From Bryobacterales bacterium (GTDB lineage Bacteria > Acidobacteriota > Terriglobia > Bryobacterales > Bryobacteraceae), in contig PLEX01000198.1 of the NCBI GenBank assembly GCA_003136575.1, forward strand, positions 237 to 58,776: a stretch of DNA of 58,540 nucleotides, read 5' to 3'. Under the pieces are notes generated by a model that worked only from the letters and a program-made list of their open reading frames with translations, searched no databases and was not told where the DNA came from. A program made the translations under genes and the position numbers. This document shows positions 16,097 to 25,419 of the stretch, in pieces; the stretch's first letter is position 1; every line of letters starts with the position of its first letter.

Positions 16097-17514
16097 CCAA
16101 CGACGTTTTCTTCGCTCCAATCACGGACCTTAACGCGCGATTGAAGGCGCGCGAATTCTCGGCCGTCGAGTTGGTGAAGGCCTTTGGCGCGCGCCTGGAA
16201 TCGCTCGGTCCGCGTTACAACGCACTGGCCCTTCCGCTCGTAAAAATCGCGCTTGAAAGCGCGAAGGACGTCGACAAGGAACTGAAACGCGAACGCTATC
16301 GCGGCCCCTTGCAGGGCATTCCGTTCGGCGCCAAGGATCTGCTCTCCTTCGCGGGGCATCCGACCACGTGGGGCGCAAAGCCGTATGCGACGCAGGTGTT
16401 CGACGAAACGGCAACGGTGCTCCAAAAGCTCGACGACACTGGTTCCCTGCTGATTGGCAAGCTTTCCATGGTCGAACTCGCCGGAGGCGGCGGATACCGC
16501 CTCGCAGGCGCGTCGCTCACCGGACCGGGGCTGAACCCGTGGGACGTCACGCGTTGGTCCGGCGGATCTTCGAGCGGCCCCGCGAGCGCAGTCGCAGCAG
16601 GTCTGGTGTCGTACGCGCTCGGCTCTGAGACATCGGGATCGATCATTACGCCGGCCGCATTCTGTGGCGTTACGGGACTGCGGCCGACCTACGGCCTCGT
16701 GAGCCGCCATGGCGCCATGGCGCTCTCCTGGACGCTGGATAAAATCGGCCCGATCTGCCGCACCGCGGAGGACTGCGGCCACGTTCTCCAGGCCATTTCA
16801 GGCGGCGACTCGGACGATCCGGGTTCGGCGGGCAAGAGCTACTATTACGCGCCTCAGTTTGCGAAGAAGCCGAGCGAGATGAAGATCGGTTTCGCGGCGG
16901 CAGATATCGAATGGGCCGATCCGGAGCTGCGCCCGGTCCTCGAAGCGGCGATGAAAACGCTCGGCGAGACGGGCGCGAATCTGGTCGAGGTAAAGCTCCC
17001 GGACTATCCGTGGGGCGCGATTATCAGCACTGTTATCGGTGCCGAGGGCGCTTCCGCCTTTGAGTCTCTGATCACGAGCGGTAAGGTCGACGAATTGGCC
17101 GATCCGAGCCAGGCCGAAGGGTTGAAGGCAAACCTGGCGATCTCCGCCGCTCAGTATTTGAAAGCGATGCGCGCGCGAACGCTGATTAAGAGCGGTTTTC
17201 GGGAGATCTTTGAAAACGTCGATCTGCTCGTCGCGCCCGCGCGCTACGGGATCGCGCCGAAGGTGAGCGAGCCGCTGGACGCATCGCCAAACAACCGCGC
17301 AAACCCTTCCACGCCCGGTATGCATTCCCTGATACCCGCGTCGAATCTCGCCGGACTGCCCGCCATTTCGTTTCCCTGTGGTTTCGCTTCGGGCATGCCG
17401 GTCGGCCTGCAACTGGTCGGTCCGGCCTTCCGCGAGAATGTGCTGCTGGCGGTAGCGAACGCATTCCAGGGCCGGACGGACTGGCACAAGCGGCACCCGA
17501 CCGTCGCCGGTTAG
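16093..17514 (+). CDS. Amidase-signature family hydrolase
   Basis: 473 residues. The amidase signature is complete: Lys81 in GIPFGAKDLLSFAG, the Ser-rich loop WSGGSSSGPASAVAAGL (cis-Ser about 159) and nucleophile Ser183 in SETSGSIITPAAF, a Ser-cisSer-Lys triad. The C-terminal part carries IPASNLAGLPAISFPCGFA and MPVGLQLVGPAFRE. It lacks a signal peptide. It resembles GatA, but there is no gatB or gatC nearby, and the partner is a Tat-signal microprotein, so a role in amide or peptide hydrolysis is likelier than tRNA amidation. The start is set by the ATGA overlap. Confidence 0.88.
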   Translation: MTNDVFFAPITDLNARLKAREFSAVELVKAFGARLESLGPRYNALALPLVKIALESAKDVDKELKRERYRGPLQGIPFGAKDLLSFAGHPTTWGAKPYATQVFDETATVLQKLDDTGSLLIGKLSMVELAGGGGYRLAGASLTGPGLNPWDVTRWSGGSSSGPASAVAAGLVSYALGSETSGSIITPAAFCGVTGLRPTYGLVSRHGAMALSWTLDKIGPICRTAEDCGHVLQAISGGDSDDPGSAGKSYYYAPQFAKKPSEMKIGFAAADIEWADPELRPVLEAAMKTLGETGANLVEVKLPDYPWGAIISTVIGAEGASAFESLITSGKVDELADPSQAEGLKANLAISAAQYLKAMRARTLIKSGFREIFENVDLLVAPARYGIAPKVSEPLDASPNNRANPSTPGMHSLIPASNLAGLPAISFPCGFASGMPVGLQLVGPAFRENVLLAVANAFQGRTDWHKRHPTVAG

Positions 17515-17524
17515 AGCGCACCGC

Positions 17525-18433
17525 ATGACGCTCGCGCCAGACGCCCTCAGCCTTTGCATGATCGTACGGAACGAGGAGCGCCAGCTTCAGGCTTGTCTCG
17601 ATTCTGTGAGCGGGCTGGTGGGCGAGATCGTCCTGGTCGATACCGGTTCCACGGACGGAACGGGAGAAATCGCCGCGCACAACGGGGCGAAATGGATTCC
17701 GTTCGATTTCACTTTCGTCGACTTCGCGGCTGCGCGCAACCATGGGCTGGCTCACGCGACCGGCAGGTGGATTCTGGCGCTCGACGCCGACGAGACGCTC
17801 GACCGGGCGGGAATTCCCCTGATCGAGGCGTTGGTCGTTCGCAACGAAAATGCGGGGTATTACGTCGAGCGCCACAATCGTTCCGGTCAGACGTCGACGA
17901 CCGACTACGCTGTGCGCCTCTTTCCCAACCGGACGGAACATCGCTATCGAGGCCGGGTGCACGAGACGGTGGACGCCTCGATTCTCGCACTGGGGGGACG
18001 CCTTCGCAAGACTGAAATCCGGATCGACCACAACTTCTCTTCCGACCCCGAATCGCGCCGGAGCAGAAACCGCTGGTATATCGAAATCCTGATGGAGGAA
18101 ATAGCGGCGGATCCAACCGACGACACGCGCCTCGACTTCCTTGCCGCCGAATATCATCAGCTGGAAATGTTCACTGAAGCGGCGGAGATTGCCGAGCGCA
18201 TTGTAGTGGCGCGGCCGGAAGATCCCCGCGCCCACCTGAACGCCGGCATCTATCACCTGATGTACAAACCCGATATGGCGCAGGCGCACAAGGATTTCAC
18301 GCGAGCGCTGGAACTGAAGCCGGGCTACGCAGAGGCCGCGTCTTTCCTGGAAACGCTAACCGCGCGCGAAAAGGAGGATGGGGCGGAGCCGGGATTTACG
18401 GGGCAGGCACGCGGGCCTACGTTTCGCGGTTGA
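17525..18433 (+). CDS. Family 2 glycosyltransferase with TPR-like tail
   Basis: 302 residues. The GT-A domain shows SLCMIVRNEERQLQACLDSV, EIVLVDTGSTDGTGEIA, FAAARNHGLAHATGRWILAL and the DxD motif at Asp87-Asp89 (LDADETLD). The C-terminal region (about 195-285) has TPR-like helices (EYHQLEMFTEAAEIAERIVV, PRAHLNAGIYHLMY, DFTRALELKPGYAEAASFLE). This architecture matches SunS-like or lipopolysaccharide-type cytosolic GT2 enzymes. The acceptor is unknown. It follows the amidase by 10 bases and may be in the same operon. Confidence 0.88.
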   Translation: MTLAPDALSLCMIVRNEERQLQACLDSVSGLVGEIVLVDTGSTDGTGEIAAHNGAKWIPFDFTFVDFAAARNHGLAHATGRWILALDADETLDRAGIPLIEALVVRNENAGYYVERHNRSGQTSTTDYAVRLFPNRTEHRYRGRVHETVDASILALGGRLRKTEIRIDHNFSSDPESRRSRNRWYIEILMEEIAADPTDDTRLDFLAAEYHQLEMFTEAAEIAERIVVARPEDPRAHLNAGIYHLMYKPDMAQAHKDFTRALELKPGYAEAASFLETLTAREKEDGAEPGFTGQARGPTFRG

Positions 18434-18928
18434 ACTTGAGGCTGGAGTGCAATGGCTCCGACTGATGATCGGCGAACGTCGGGCGGCGTTTGCCGGTGTG
18501 CCGTGGCTCGCTGGCGTCAGGTGACGCTTGTTTCGCCTGGCACCGACTCGGATGGCTCGTTTGCCAGGGGTCCCGCTTCCGTTTGCATATAGGGGTCGCC
18601 GAAGCGGCAGTGCCACACTGCGCCCGACGCATACGGCATGAATCCACATGTTGGCGTAGGTCAGATCGATAAGAACATTCCCGCTCTGTTTTTTTCGGCA
18701 GAGGATCGGGGCTCCAGCCCTACCTTCGCGTTCCTGAACGAATAAAGAGCCAACGGTGAAAGGCCTCGCTCTGTCGTTTGCCGCCGGATACATGCACCTG
18801 CGGAAGATTCAGCGGATACTCACGAACGACTGGCATCTCGCTCAGGAAGGATTTGCGCGGGTCCTGAACAGGAACGCGTAAGGCAATGCGCGTCCCACTG
18901 GTCTCTGCTGCACCGGGCGCGAAGCCGG
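18434..18928. other. Non-coding stretch with no recognisable feature
   Basis: No frame on either strand shows a family signature or a sustained coding pattern. The stretch lies between the glycosyltransferase and a decayed propeller fragment and may be eroded coding DNA. Confidence 0.4.
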
Positions 18929-19110
18929 TTTCACAAGCTCGTCCAACCAGTTCAGGACCACATTGAGCTACGTGGCCCGCTGATCGGGTAATTCCACTGG
19001 CCTCTCCACAATGAAGTGCTGTCCATCGGGGTGATATCGTAGCTGCGCAGCGGCGTCGTCGCAGACCACGACCTTTCAAACTGCGCCCGCGGCGCGCCGG
19101 CCTGGAACGA
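18929..19110 (-). pseudogene. C-terminal fragment of a PD40/TolB-like propeller protein
   Basis: In separate minus frames I read SFQAGAPRAQFER, then AAAQLRYHPDGQHFIVERP and, after a stop codon, VVLNWLDELVK. In acidobacterial Ser/Thr kinase-PD40 proteins the end runs FxAGxPRALF, then YDVSPDGQRFL, then VVxNWxxxLK, the same order. A frameshift between the first two blocks and an in-frame TAG before the last show that the gene is dead. Only the C-terminal 60 or so codons can be traced. Confidence 0.5.
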
Positions 19111-19235
19111 TGCGCACGGGGTGTTTGCGCCGGAAGTGGTTTACTGGACTGACATACCCGACGCCTGGATCAGGGACCGGAGCGTTCCGGGCGCGAACTC
19201 ACGATGCAGGGGCACCGACAAACTTCACCGAATGG

Positions 19236-19637
19236 TTACAGCGTAATAATCTCAGCTGTCGGATCCAGACGCCGCAGATCACCAGGATCGCTCGTAACTA
19301 TGATGTCTTGCCGCTCCATGGCGACTATAACGACCGACCCGTCGATAACATCCGGGGCGCTCGCGGCACGGCAGAGTTCTCCGCAGGAACGGGCAGGGTG
19401 CTCGTCAAGAGGAACAATCCCGACTTCCTCGCTCCGCAAAAACCGCGCTAAGGTGACCTGAACGCGACCGTTGCGCCATGCTTGCCCCACGACACCAACA
19501 GGCACACGGAAATGCCGGCCTTGCGTCAACGCCCGGTCGAGCAACGCGATCATCCGCTTATCGCCGCGCTCCAGGGCGATCAGCGCACCGGTATCCAGAA
19601 CTATCCCCGGCCTTGTTCGAGTGCGCGTTCTGCCCAC
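19236..19637 (-). CDS. PIN-domain toxin (VapC-like)
   Basis: 133 residues from GTG 19637. PIN-domain acidic residues are visible in GIVLDTGALIALERGDKRM, PDVIDGSVVIVAME and IIVTSDPGDLRRLD. PIN toxins are Mg-dependent RNases that cleave tRNA or rRNA. The gene overlaps the upstream ribbon-helix-helix antitoxin by 37 bases, the usual toxin-antitoxin coupling. A mutated Gly replaces the more usual Ser/Asn after LDT, but the acidic set is intact, so it may be active. Confidence 0.82.
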   Translation of the reverse strand: MGRTRTRTRPGIVLDTGALIALERGDKRMIALLDRALTQGRHFRVPVGVVGQAWRNGRVQVTLARFLRSEEVGIVPLDEHPARSCGELCRAASAPDVIDGSVVIVAMERQDIIVTSDPGDLRRLDPTAEIITL

Positions 19638-19837
19638 TTGATGTCCTTGCGAGACGGCGCGCCATGTTGCGCGATCAAGTCCCGCAGCACGTCCCGCAGA
19701 GACTCGCGTCTCTCCTGCTCCGCCAACGCCCTGGCTATGTAACCAGAAACCGAAGCGGCTCGTCCGGCCCGGACTTCCCGGTGAGCCCGCGCGATCTGAT
19801 CTTTGGGCAGACTGATCGCGATCTTCGATTTGGTCAT
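19601..19837 (-). CDS. Ribbon-helix-helix antitoxin of the PIN toxin
   Basis: 78 residues. The N-terminus KIAISLPKDQIARAHREVRA and SVSGYIARALAEQERRES form a ribbon-helix-helix fold; the C-terminal helix DLIAQHGAPSRKDIKWAERA would bind the toxin. In such modules the antitoxin neutralises the toxin and represses the operon. Its reading frame continues 37 bases into the toxin gene. Confidence 0.8.
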   Translation of the reverse strand: MTKSKIAISLPKDQIARAHREVRAGRAASVSGYIARALAEQERRESLRDVLRDLIAQHGAPSRKDIKWAERALEQGRG

Positions 19838-20111
19838 ACCAGGATCATACCGCGACGATTCGTGCTGAGAGCCGCGGGGCGCTTAATCAACGGTCCCTGG
19901 GAAGTTGCCTGATAACCCGGCGCGGCGGTGCCGCTCGCTCACGCATCGCGGCTCGGAAGGTTAGTGGAATCCGCAGCCAGTTTCGAACCGTGAGCAACAG
20001 GGAGCAGCAGAAGGACTTCAACGCGACGAAATTCCGCGCCGCTCGGAGAGTGGCCCGGCCCGTGCGCCGTCGAATGATCCGCAGTTTCGGCGTCCGGCTC
20101 GCCAGCTATCC

Positions 20112-21506
20112 TCACCTTTTCGGCGAGATAATCGGCGTTCTCCCCGCCTTCTGCAGCAGCGAGACCATCAGGTCCACCGCCGTATCGATCGGCAAACCGT
20201 TGGCAATCTGGATCGCCGTCCTGCCCTGCGCGTTCTTTACGTCCATATCGACGCCTTTGTCCGCCAAAAACTGAATTACTTCGCAGACGTTCTTCTGCGG
20301 CACCAGGTTCCCCGTTCCCGTGACCGACATATGCACCGCGTTATTCCCCGTTTTGTTCGTCGCCGTGGCGGTCGTGGGATCCAGTTCATAGGCGTATTTG
20401 ACGACCTCCACGTGCCCGCTCCCCGCAGCCGCCATCAGCAACGTCGTATCGTCCTGCGCTTTGAGCTTCGGGTCGGCACCCGCCGCAACCAGCGCCTTCA
20501 TGGCCTCCAGTCGCCCGGCCTTCGCCGCGATCAATAAAGGAGTCTGCTCGCCGGAAGGCCCGCCCCGGCCGCCTCCGCCACCACCCGCGCCCCGTCCCCC
20601 GGCCGCTATGTTAGCCGTCCGCGCGTTGGGATCGGCGCCTTTGGCCAGCAGCGCCTTTACGATCTCGACATTCCCCGCCAGCGCCGCCGCGTGCAGCGGC
20701 GTGGTGCCGGATTTATCCGCCACCTTGGGCATCGCGCCCTGATTGAGAAGCTCAACCGCCGCGTCCGTCTGGCCCAGATTCGTGGCGATCATCAGCGGCG
20801 TGTTCCCGTCCGGCAGCGCCTTATTGACGTCCGAGCCAGCGGCGATCAGCAATTTCACCGTGGCGGCATCGCCCTTCTCCACGCCAAACATCAGGGGAGT
20901 GAAGCTTCCTTTCGACGCCACGTTCACGTCGGCGCCATGTTCAATCAGCAGCTTCACCACGTTGGCGCGCCCCTGCGCCGCCGCCCACATCAGCGCGTTC
21001 TGGCCTTTCGTCTGATCCGCGGCCGCAACGTCCGCGCCATGCGCCAACAACTGCTTCACCGCTTCGGTCTTCCCGTTGCCTGCGCAAATCATCAGGGCGG
21101 TTTCGCCATTCCAGCGCGCGGCCTTCGCGTTCGCGCCGGCGTCCAGAAGCTTGAGCACGAGTGTCGCGTCGCCGTTGGTGCAAGCCAGCGTCAGCGGGGT
21201 TTCGCCGTAGTCGTTTGCGATGTCGGGTTTGGCGCCCGCGACGAGGAGCAGTTGCGCCATCTCGTCGTCGGCGTGTTCGGCAGCCCATGCCAGAGCGGTC
21301 GCGCCACCCGGCTGGCTCACATTCACGTCGGCCTTTTCCTTAATCAACGCGGCCACGGCCTTCTTATCGCCCACTTTGGCGGCGTCTACAATCCGCAGAT
21401 CGGGGCCGGTGGGCGATGCCGCGGTCAAAGCCGAAACAAACGCTGCTAGAGCCAAGCTGATCCATCCGGCGCGCCGGAATCCGATTGCTTTTGCATGGTG
21501 GGTCAT
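20112..21506 (-). CDS. Exported ankyrin-repeat protein
   Basis: 464 residues from ATG 21506 (GGAG 8 bases upstream; the longer frame to 21545 has no ribosome site). A signal peptide (GWISLALAAFVSALTAASP) is followed by about ten ankyrin repeats, for example GETPLTLACTNGDATLVLKL and GTTPLHAAALAGNVEIVKAL. Between two repeats at about residues 300-316 is a Gly/Arg-rich loop (AAGGRGAGGGGGGRGG). Ankyrin stacks bind proteins; the partner is unknown. It is divergent from the DUF1592/DUF1552 pair with about 100 bases between starts, a neighbourhood that suggests a shared periplasmic or surface role. Confidence 0.9.
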   Translation of the reverse strand: MTHHAKAIGFRRAGWISLALAAFVSALTAASPTGPDLRIVDAAKVGDKKAVAALIKEKADVNVSQPGGATALAWAAEHADDEMAQLLLVAGAKPDIANDYGETPLTLACTNGDATLVLKLLDAGANAKAARWNGETALMICAGNGKTEAVKQLLAHGADVAAADQTKGQNALMWAAAQGRANVVKLLIEHGADVNVASKGSFTPLMFGVEKGDAATVKLLIAAGSDVNKALPDGNTPLMIATNLGQTDAAVELLNQGAMPKVADKSGTTPLHAAALAGNVEIVKALLAKGADPNARTANIAAGGRGAGGGGGGRGGPSGEQTPLLIAAKAGRLEAMKALVAAGADPKLKAQDDTTLLMAAAGSGHVEVVKYAYELDPTTATATNKTGNNAVHMSVTGTGNLVPQKNVCEVIQFLADKGVDMDVKNAQGRTAIQIANGLPIDTAVDLMVSLLQKAGRTPIISPKR

Positions 21507-21604
21507 GAGAATAGCTCCGGTGTGAGTTGCGAATCCCGGATTCATGATATCGTAATTGGGGACAAAATTCCGGTCGGGATGGTCTAAAGTAGTAACAGGT
21601 CACA

Positions 21605-23983
21605 ATGCGGCTCTCCTTTTCGTCTTCGCGTATACTTCCCGGCGTCGGTCTGATTGTGGCTTTAGCCGCGATTACGCAGCTTCCGTCGGCCGCTGCGCCG
21701 CAGAAGGCCTCGGCGACCGCAGCCCCTGCCGACGCGACGCAGCAACAGGCGCTGGTCGATCAGTACTGTGTGATGTGCCACAGCGAGGCGCTGAAGACCG
21801 CAGGCGTGGTTCTCGAAGGCCTCCACATCGACCATGTGGGCGATAACACGGCAACATGGGAAAAGGTTCTGCGCAAGTTCGGCACCGGCCAGATGCCGCC
21901 GCCCGGCCTGCCCAGGCCCGAGCCGGAAGTCGCGGCAAACTTCACCAACTGGCTGGAAAAGCAGCTGAACGCCAACGCGGTCGCTCATCCGAATCCCGGA
22001 GCGCCCGCCATCCATCGCCTGAACCGGCTGGAATACGGGAATACGATTCGCGACCTGCTCGGCCTCGAAGTCGATGTGAACACGATGCTGCCCGGCGACG
22101 ATTCCGGTTACGGTTTCGATAATATCGGGGATGTTTTGTCGGTTTCGCCCGTGCTGCTCGAAAAGTACTTGTCGGCAGCGCGCAGGATAGCCCGCACTGC
22201 CGTGGGCGCGATGGACATCCCGGCTGAAGAATCGGAATTCGTCGTCCCGTTCGGCACGCCAAATGACGTGCGCGTCAGCGAGGATCTGCCGCTCGGGTCG
22301 CGCGGCGGTTACGCCGTTCACTATAATTTCCCGGTTGACGCCGAGTACATCATTCGCGTCACGATGGCCAACGGCGGCGATCGAGGCGCAAAGATCGATA
22401 CGCGCATTCCGGTCAAGGCGGGTCCGCAGGTCATCGGCGTGTCTTACGGAAAGGAGTCGCCCATGCCGGAACAGACCGGTGGCGCTCCGGGCCGCGGCGG
22501 AGCGGGTGGAGCGGGTGCTGGTCCTGGCGGTGCGCCGCCAAAGCTTGACCTGCGGATGAACGACGTTCGGGTGAAGCTGCTCGATCCGGTCGCCGGCGGG
22601 TCGCGCAACGTCTTCAGCCTGTCGGTGATCGGACCTTATAATCCGACCGGACCAGGTGTGACGCCGAGCCGCAAGAAAATCTTCGTTTGTACTCCGGCCG
22701 CTGCCGGGCAGGAAGAAGCCTGCGCCCGGCAGATCCTGACGAACCTGGCGCACCACGCTTATCGCCGCGCCGTAACGGCGGCGGACGTTTCACCGCTCAT
22801 GGGCTTTTATCAGCGGGCGCGACAGGTTGGCGGACCGGCGGGGAGTTTCGATAAGGGCATTGAATCGGCGTTGCGCGCCATGCTGGTGTCGCCGAATTTC
22901 CTGTTCCGCGAGGAGCGCGATCCCGAAGGCGCCAAACCCGGCTCCATTTATAAGCTCACGGATTACGAACTCGCTTCGCGCCTTTCGTATTTCCTCTGGA
23001 GCAGCATGCCGGACGACGAACTGCTGGATCTGGCGCAGAAGGGCCGTTTGAAGGATCCCGCCGTTCTCGATCAGCAGATGCATCGCATGCTAGCCGATAC
23101 GAAATCCGCTTCGCTTGTGACGAGTTTCGCCGGACAATGGCTCTTCCTGCGAAATGTAGAGTCCGACAAGAAGGACAAGGATGTTTTCCCGGATTACGAC
23201 CAGAGCCTGCGAAACGCCTTCAAGACCGAAACCGAGATGTTCTTTGGCAGCGTCCTGCGGGACGATGGCAGCGTTCTCGATCTGCTCCGGGCGAATTATA
23301 CCTATCTGAACGACCGCCTCGCGAAACACTACGGCATCCCGGACGTTTACGGGCCGGCATTCCGTAAGGTGATCCTGGACGACCCGAACCGCCGCGGGCT
23401 ACTGGGGCAGGGAAGCCTGCTTACCGTGACTTCCTATCCAAACCGGACGTCGGTGGTGCAGCGCGGCAAGTGGATTCTGGAGAACCTGCTTGGAGCGCCG
23501 CCACCGCCTCCTCCGCCCGACGTTCCCGCGCTGAAGCCGCACGGCTCGAACGGCAGCATGACGCTGCGCCAGGCGATGGAGCAGCACCGCGCCAACCCGA
23601 CCTGCGCCGTCTGCCACTCGCGAATGGACCCGATCGGGTTTGCGCTTGAAAACTTCAACGGGATCGGCAAATGGCGGGTGATCGACGATACGGGAGCCAA
23701 AATCGACTCTTCCGGCGTGCTTCCTGACGGGGCGACGTTTAACGGTCCCGCAGGTCTTACAAAATTGTTGTTAACCGACAGGAAGACGGATTTCGTCACT
23801 ACATTTACAAGGAAGCTGATGACGTATTCGCTGGGGCGCGGCGTCGAGTCTTACGACGAACCCGTCGTGCGGTCCATTGTGCGCGATGCCGCGAAGGACG
23901 ATTATCGGATGTCGTCGATTATTGCCGGCATCGTCCACAGCGCTCCGTTTCAGATGAGACGGGCCGCCGACAGTAAGGATTGA
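21605..23983 (+). CDS. DUF1592-family secreted multidomain cytochrome protein
   Basis: 792 residues. A signal peptide (LPGVGLIVALAAITQLPSAA) is followed by an N-terminal heme motif CVMCH (Cys55, Cys58, His59) and the domain series DUF1587 (IHRLNRLEYGNTIRDLLGLE), DUF1595, DUF1592 (LTDYELASRLSYFLWSSMPD), DUF1588 (RRGLLGQGSLLTVTSYPNRT) with a second heme motif CAVCH (Cys667, Cys670, His671), and DUF1585 (TYSLGRGVESYDEPVV). A Gly-rich loop occupies about 294-313. These proteins are abundant in planctomycetes and acidobacteria and are proposed to act in extracellular or periplasmic redox breakdown of polymers; no substrate is proven. It is followed 50 bases later by its regular DUF1552 partner. 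Confidence 0.93.
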   Translation: MRLSFSSSRILPGVGLIVALAAITQLPSAAAPQKASATAAPADATQQQALVDQYCVMCHSEALKTAGVVLEGLHIDHVGDNTATWEKVLRKFGTGQMPPPGLPRPEPEVAANFTNWLEKQLNANAVAHPNPGAPAIHRLNRLEYGNTIRDLLGLEVDVNTMLPGDDSGYGFDNIGDVLSVSPVLLEKYLSAARRIARTAVGAMDIPAEESEFVVPFGTPNDVRVSEDLPLGSRGGYAVHYNFPVDAEYIIRVTMANGGDRGAKIDTRIPVKAGPQVIGVSYGKESPMPEQTGGAPGRGGAGGAGAGPGGAPPKLDLRMNDVRVKLLDPVAGGSRNVFSLSVIGPYNPTGPGVTPSRKKIFVCTPAAAGQEEACARQILTNLAHHAYRRAVTAADVSPLMGFYQRARQVGGPAGSFDKGIESALRAMLVSPNFLFREERDPEGAKPGSIYKLTDYELASRLSYFLWSSMPDDELLDLAQKGRLKDPAVLDQQMHRMLADTKSASLVTSFAGQWLFLRNVESDKKDKDVFPDYDQSLRNAFKTETEMFFGSVLRDDGSVLDLLRANYTYLNDRLAKHYGIPDVYGPAFRKVILDDPNRRGLLGQGSLLTVTSYPNRTSVVQRGKWILENLLGAPPPPPPPDVPALKPHGSNGSMTLRQAMEQHRANPTCAVCHSRMDPIGFALENFNGIGKWRVIDDTGAKIDSSGVLPDGATFNGPAGLTKLLLTDRKTDFVTTFTRKLMTYSLGRGVESYDEPVVRSIVRDAAKDDYRMSSIIAGIVHSAPFQMRRAADSKD

Positions 23984-24033
23984 CGGTCGGGATCAGGTAA
24001 AATAAGGCAGCTGGATAAAGGGAGCTGGAACGT

Positions 24034-25398
24034 ATGTATCTCACAAAGAAAGCAATTGCCCGCCGGTCGTTTCTGAAAGGCGTGGGCGCTACCATGGCCC
24101 TTCCGCTTCTGGACGCCATGGTTCCCGCGATGATGACGGCTGCGGAGATCGCTTCCACGAAATCTCCGGTCCGCCTCGGCTTCGCTTACGTCCCGAACGG
24201 CATCATCAATCTGAAGGGCGAATGGAAGCCGGCCACAACGGGCGCGGGCTTCGAGTTCGCCTCTACCATGAGGGCGCTTGAACCCTATCGCGAGCGGCTG
24301 CTGGTGATCAGCGGCCTGATGCAGAACGGCGGCCGCGCGTTGCAGGATGGCGCAGGCGATCATGCGCGCGCGGGAGCAAGCTGGCTGACCGGCGTACATC
24401 CGAAAAAGACCGAAGGCGCGGATATTCATTGCGGCATTTCGGCCGATCAGATCGCGGCGAAAGAACTCGGCAAACTGACGCAGATCGCTTCGCTCGAACT
24501 CGGGCTTGAAGCGGCGGGTCTTGCGGGCGGCTGCGATTCAGGTTACAGCTGTGCTTACACGAACACCGTGTCGTGGCGTTCGCCGACCACGCCGCTGCCG
24601 GTCGACGTGAATCCCCGCTCGGTCTTTGAACGGCTCTTTGGCGATGGACAGAGCACGGACCCGAAGGCGCGGCTGGCGCGCATGAAGGAAGACAGCAGCA
24701 TCCTTGATTTCATGATGGAAGACGTTTCCCGCATGAAGACCGGCCTCGGGTCGCGCGACAAGAGCAAGCTGACCGAGTACCTCGATGCGATTCGCGATAT
24801 TGAGCGCCGCATCCAACTGGCCGAGGCGCAGAGCGCAAACTTCAAGATGCCGTTGATGGACAAGCCGGTGGGCATCCCGGACGATTTCGACGAGCACGCC
24901 AAACTGATGATCGATCTGCAGGTGATCGCGTTCCAGGCGGATCTGACCCGCGTCGGCACTCTGATGATCGCGCGCGAAGGCAGCAACCGGAGCTACAAGC
25001 AGGTCGGCGTTCCCGACGGGCACCACTCCGTCACGCATCACCAGAACGATCCCGAGAAGATCGCCAAGACGATCAAGATCAACGAAGTGCATGTGAAGAC
25101 CTTCGCGTACTACGTAGAGAAGATGAAGAACACGCCGGATGGCGATGGCAGCCTGCTCGATCACTCGCTGCTGCTGTATGGCAGCAGCATCAACGATGGC
25201 AACCGCCACACGCACGACGACCTGCCGCTTGTGCTGGTCGGCGGCGGCAACGGACAAGTCAAAGGTGGTCGCCACGTCGCCTATCCCGGGGAAACGCCGA
25301 TGAACAATCTGCTGTTGACGATGCTGGATAAGGCCGGAGTCAAGACCGACAATTTCGGCGACAGCACGGGCGAAGCCGAACATCTGTCGGACGTGTAA
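24034..25398 (+). CDS. DUF1552 Tat-exported protein
   Basis: 454 residues. The N-terminus ARRSFLKGVGATMALPLLDA is a twin-arginine signal. The DUF1552 body includes RLGFAYVPNGIINLKGEWKP, DHARAGASWLTGVHPKKTEG, IALELG-like core strands and a C-terminal LLYGSSINDGNRHTHDDLPL block. The fold resembles sulfatase/phosphatase-like proteins, but the catalytic metal site is not obvious. It is nearly always encoded with DUF1592 proteins and is likely its periplasmic partner. GGGAG stands 9 bases before ATG 24034. Confidence 0.92.
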   Translation: MYLTKKAIARRSFLKGVGATMALPLLDAMVPAMMTAAEIASTKSPVRLGFAYVPNGIINLKGEWKPATTGAGFEFASTMRALEPYRERLLVISGLMQNGGRALQDGAGDHARAGASWLTGVHPKKTEGADIHCGISADQIAAKELGKLTQIASLELGLEAAGLAGGCDSGYSCAYTNTVSWRSPTTPLPVDVNPRSVFERLFGDGQSTDPKARLARMKEDSSILDFMMEDVSRMKTGLGSRDKSKLTEYLDAIRDIERRIQLAEAQSANFKMPLMDKPVGIPDDFDEHAKLMIDLQVIAFQADLTRVGTLMIAREGSNRSYKQVGVPDGHHSVTHHQNDPEKIAKTIKINEVHVKTFAYYVEKMKNTPDGDGSLLDHSLLLYGSSINDGNRHTHDDLPLVLVGGGNGQVKGGRHVAYPGETPMNNLLLTMLDKAGVKTDNFGDSTGEAEHLSDV

Positions 25399-25419
25399 GG
25401 CTGGTGCAGAGCCGGCAAG

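Noticed and set aside
17186-18289. 367-codon minus frame opposite the amidase and glycosyltransferase
   Set aside because: Spans two real genes antisense and has no domain.
24538-25383. Minus frame opposite the DUF1552 gene
   Set aside because: Shadow of a conserved gene; Val/Ala/His-rich without structure.
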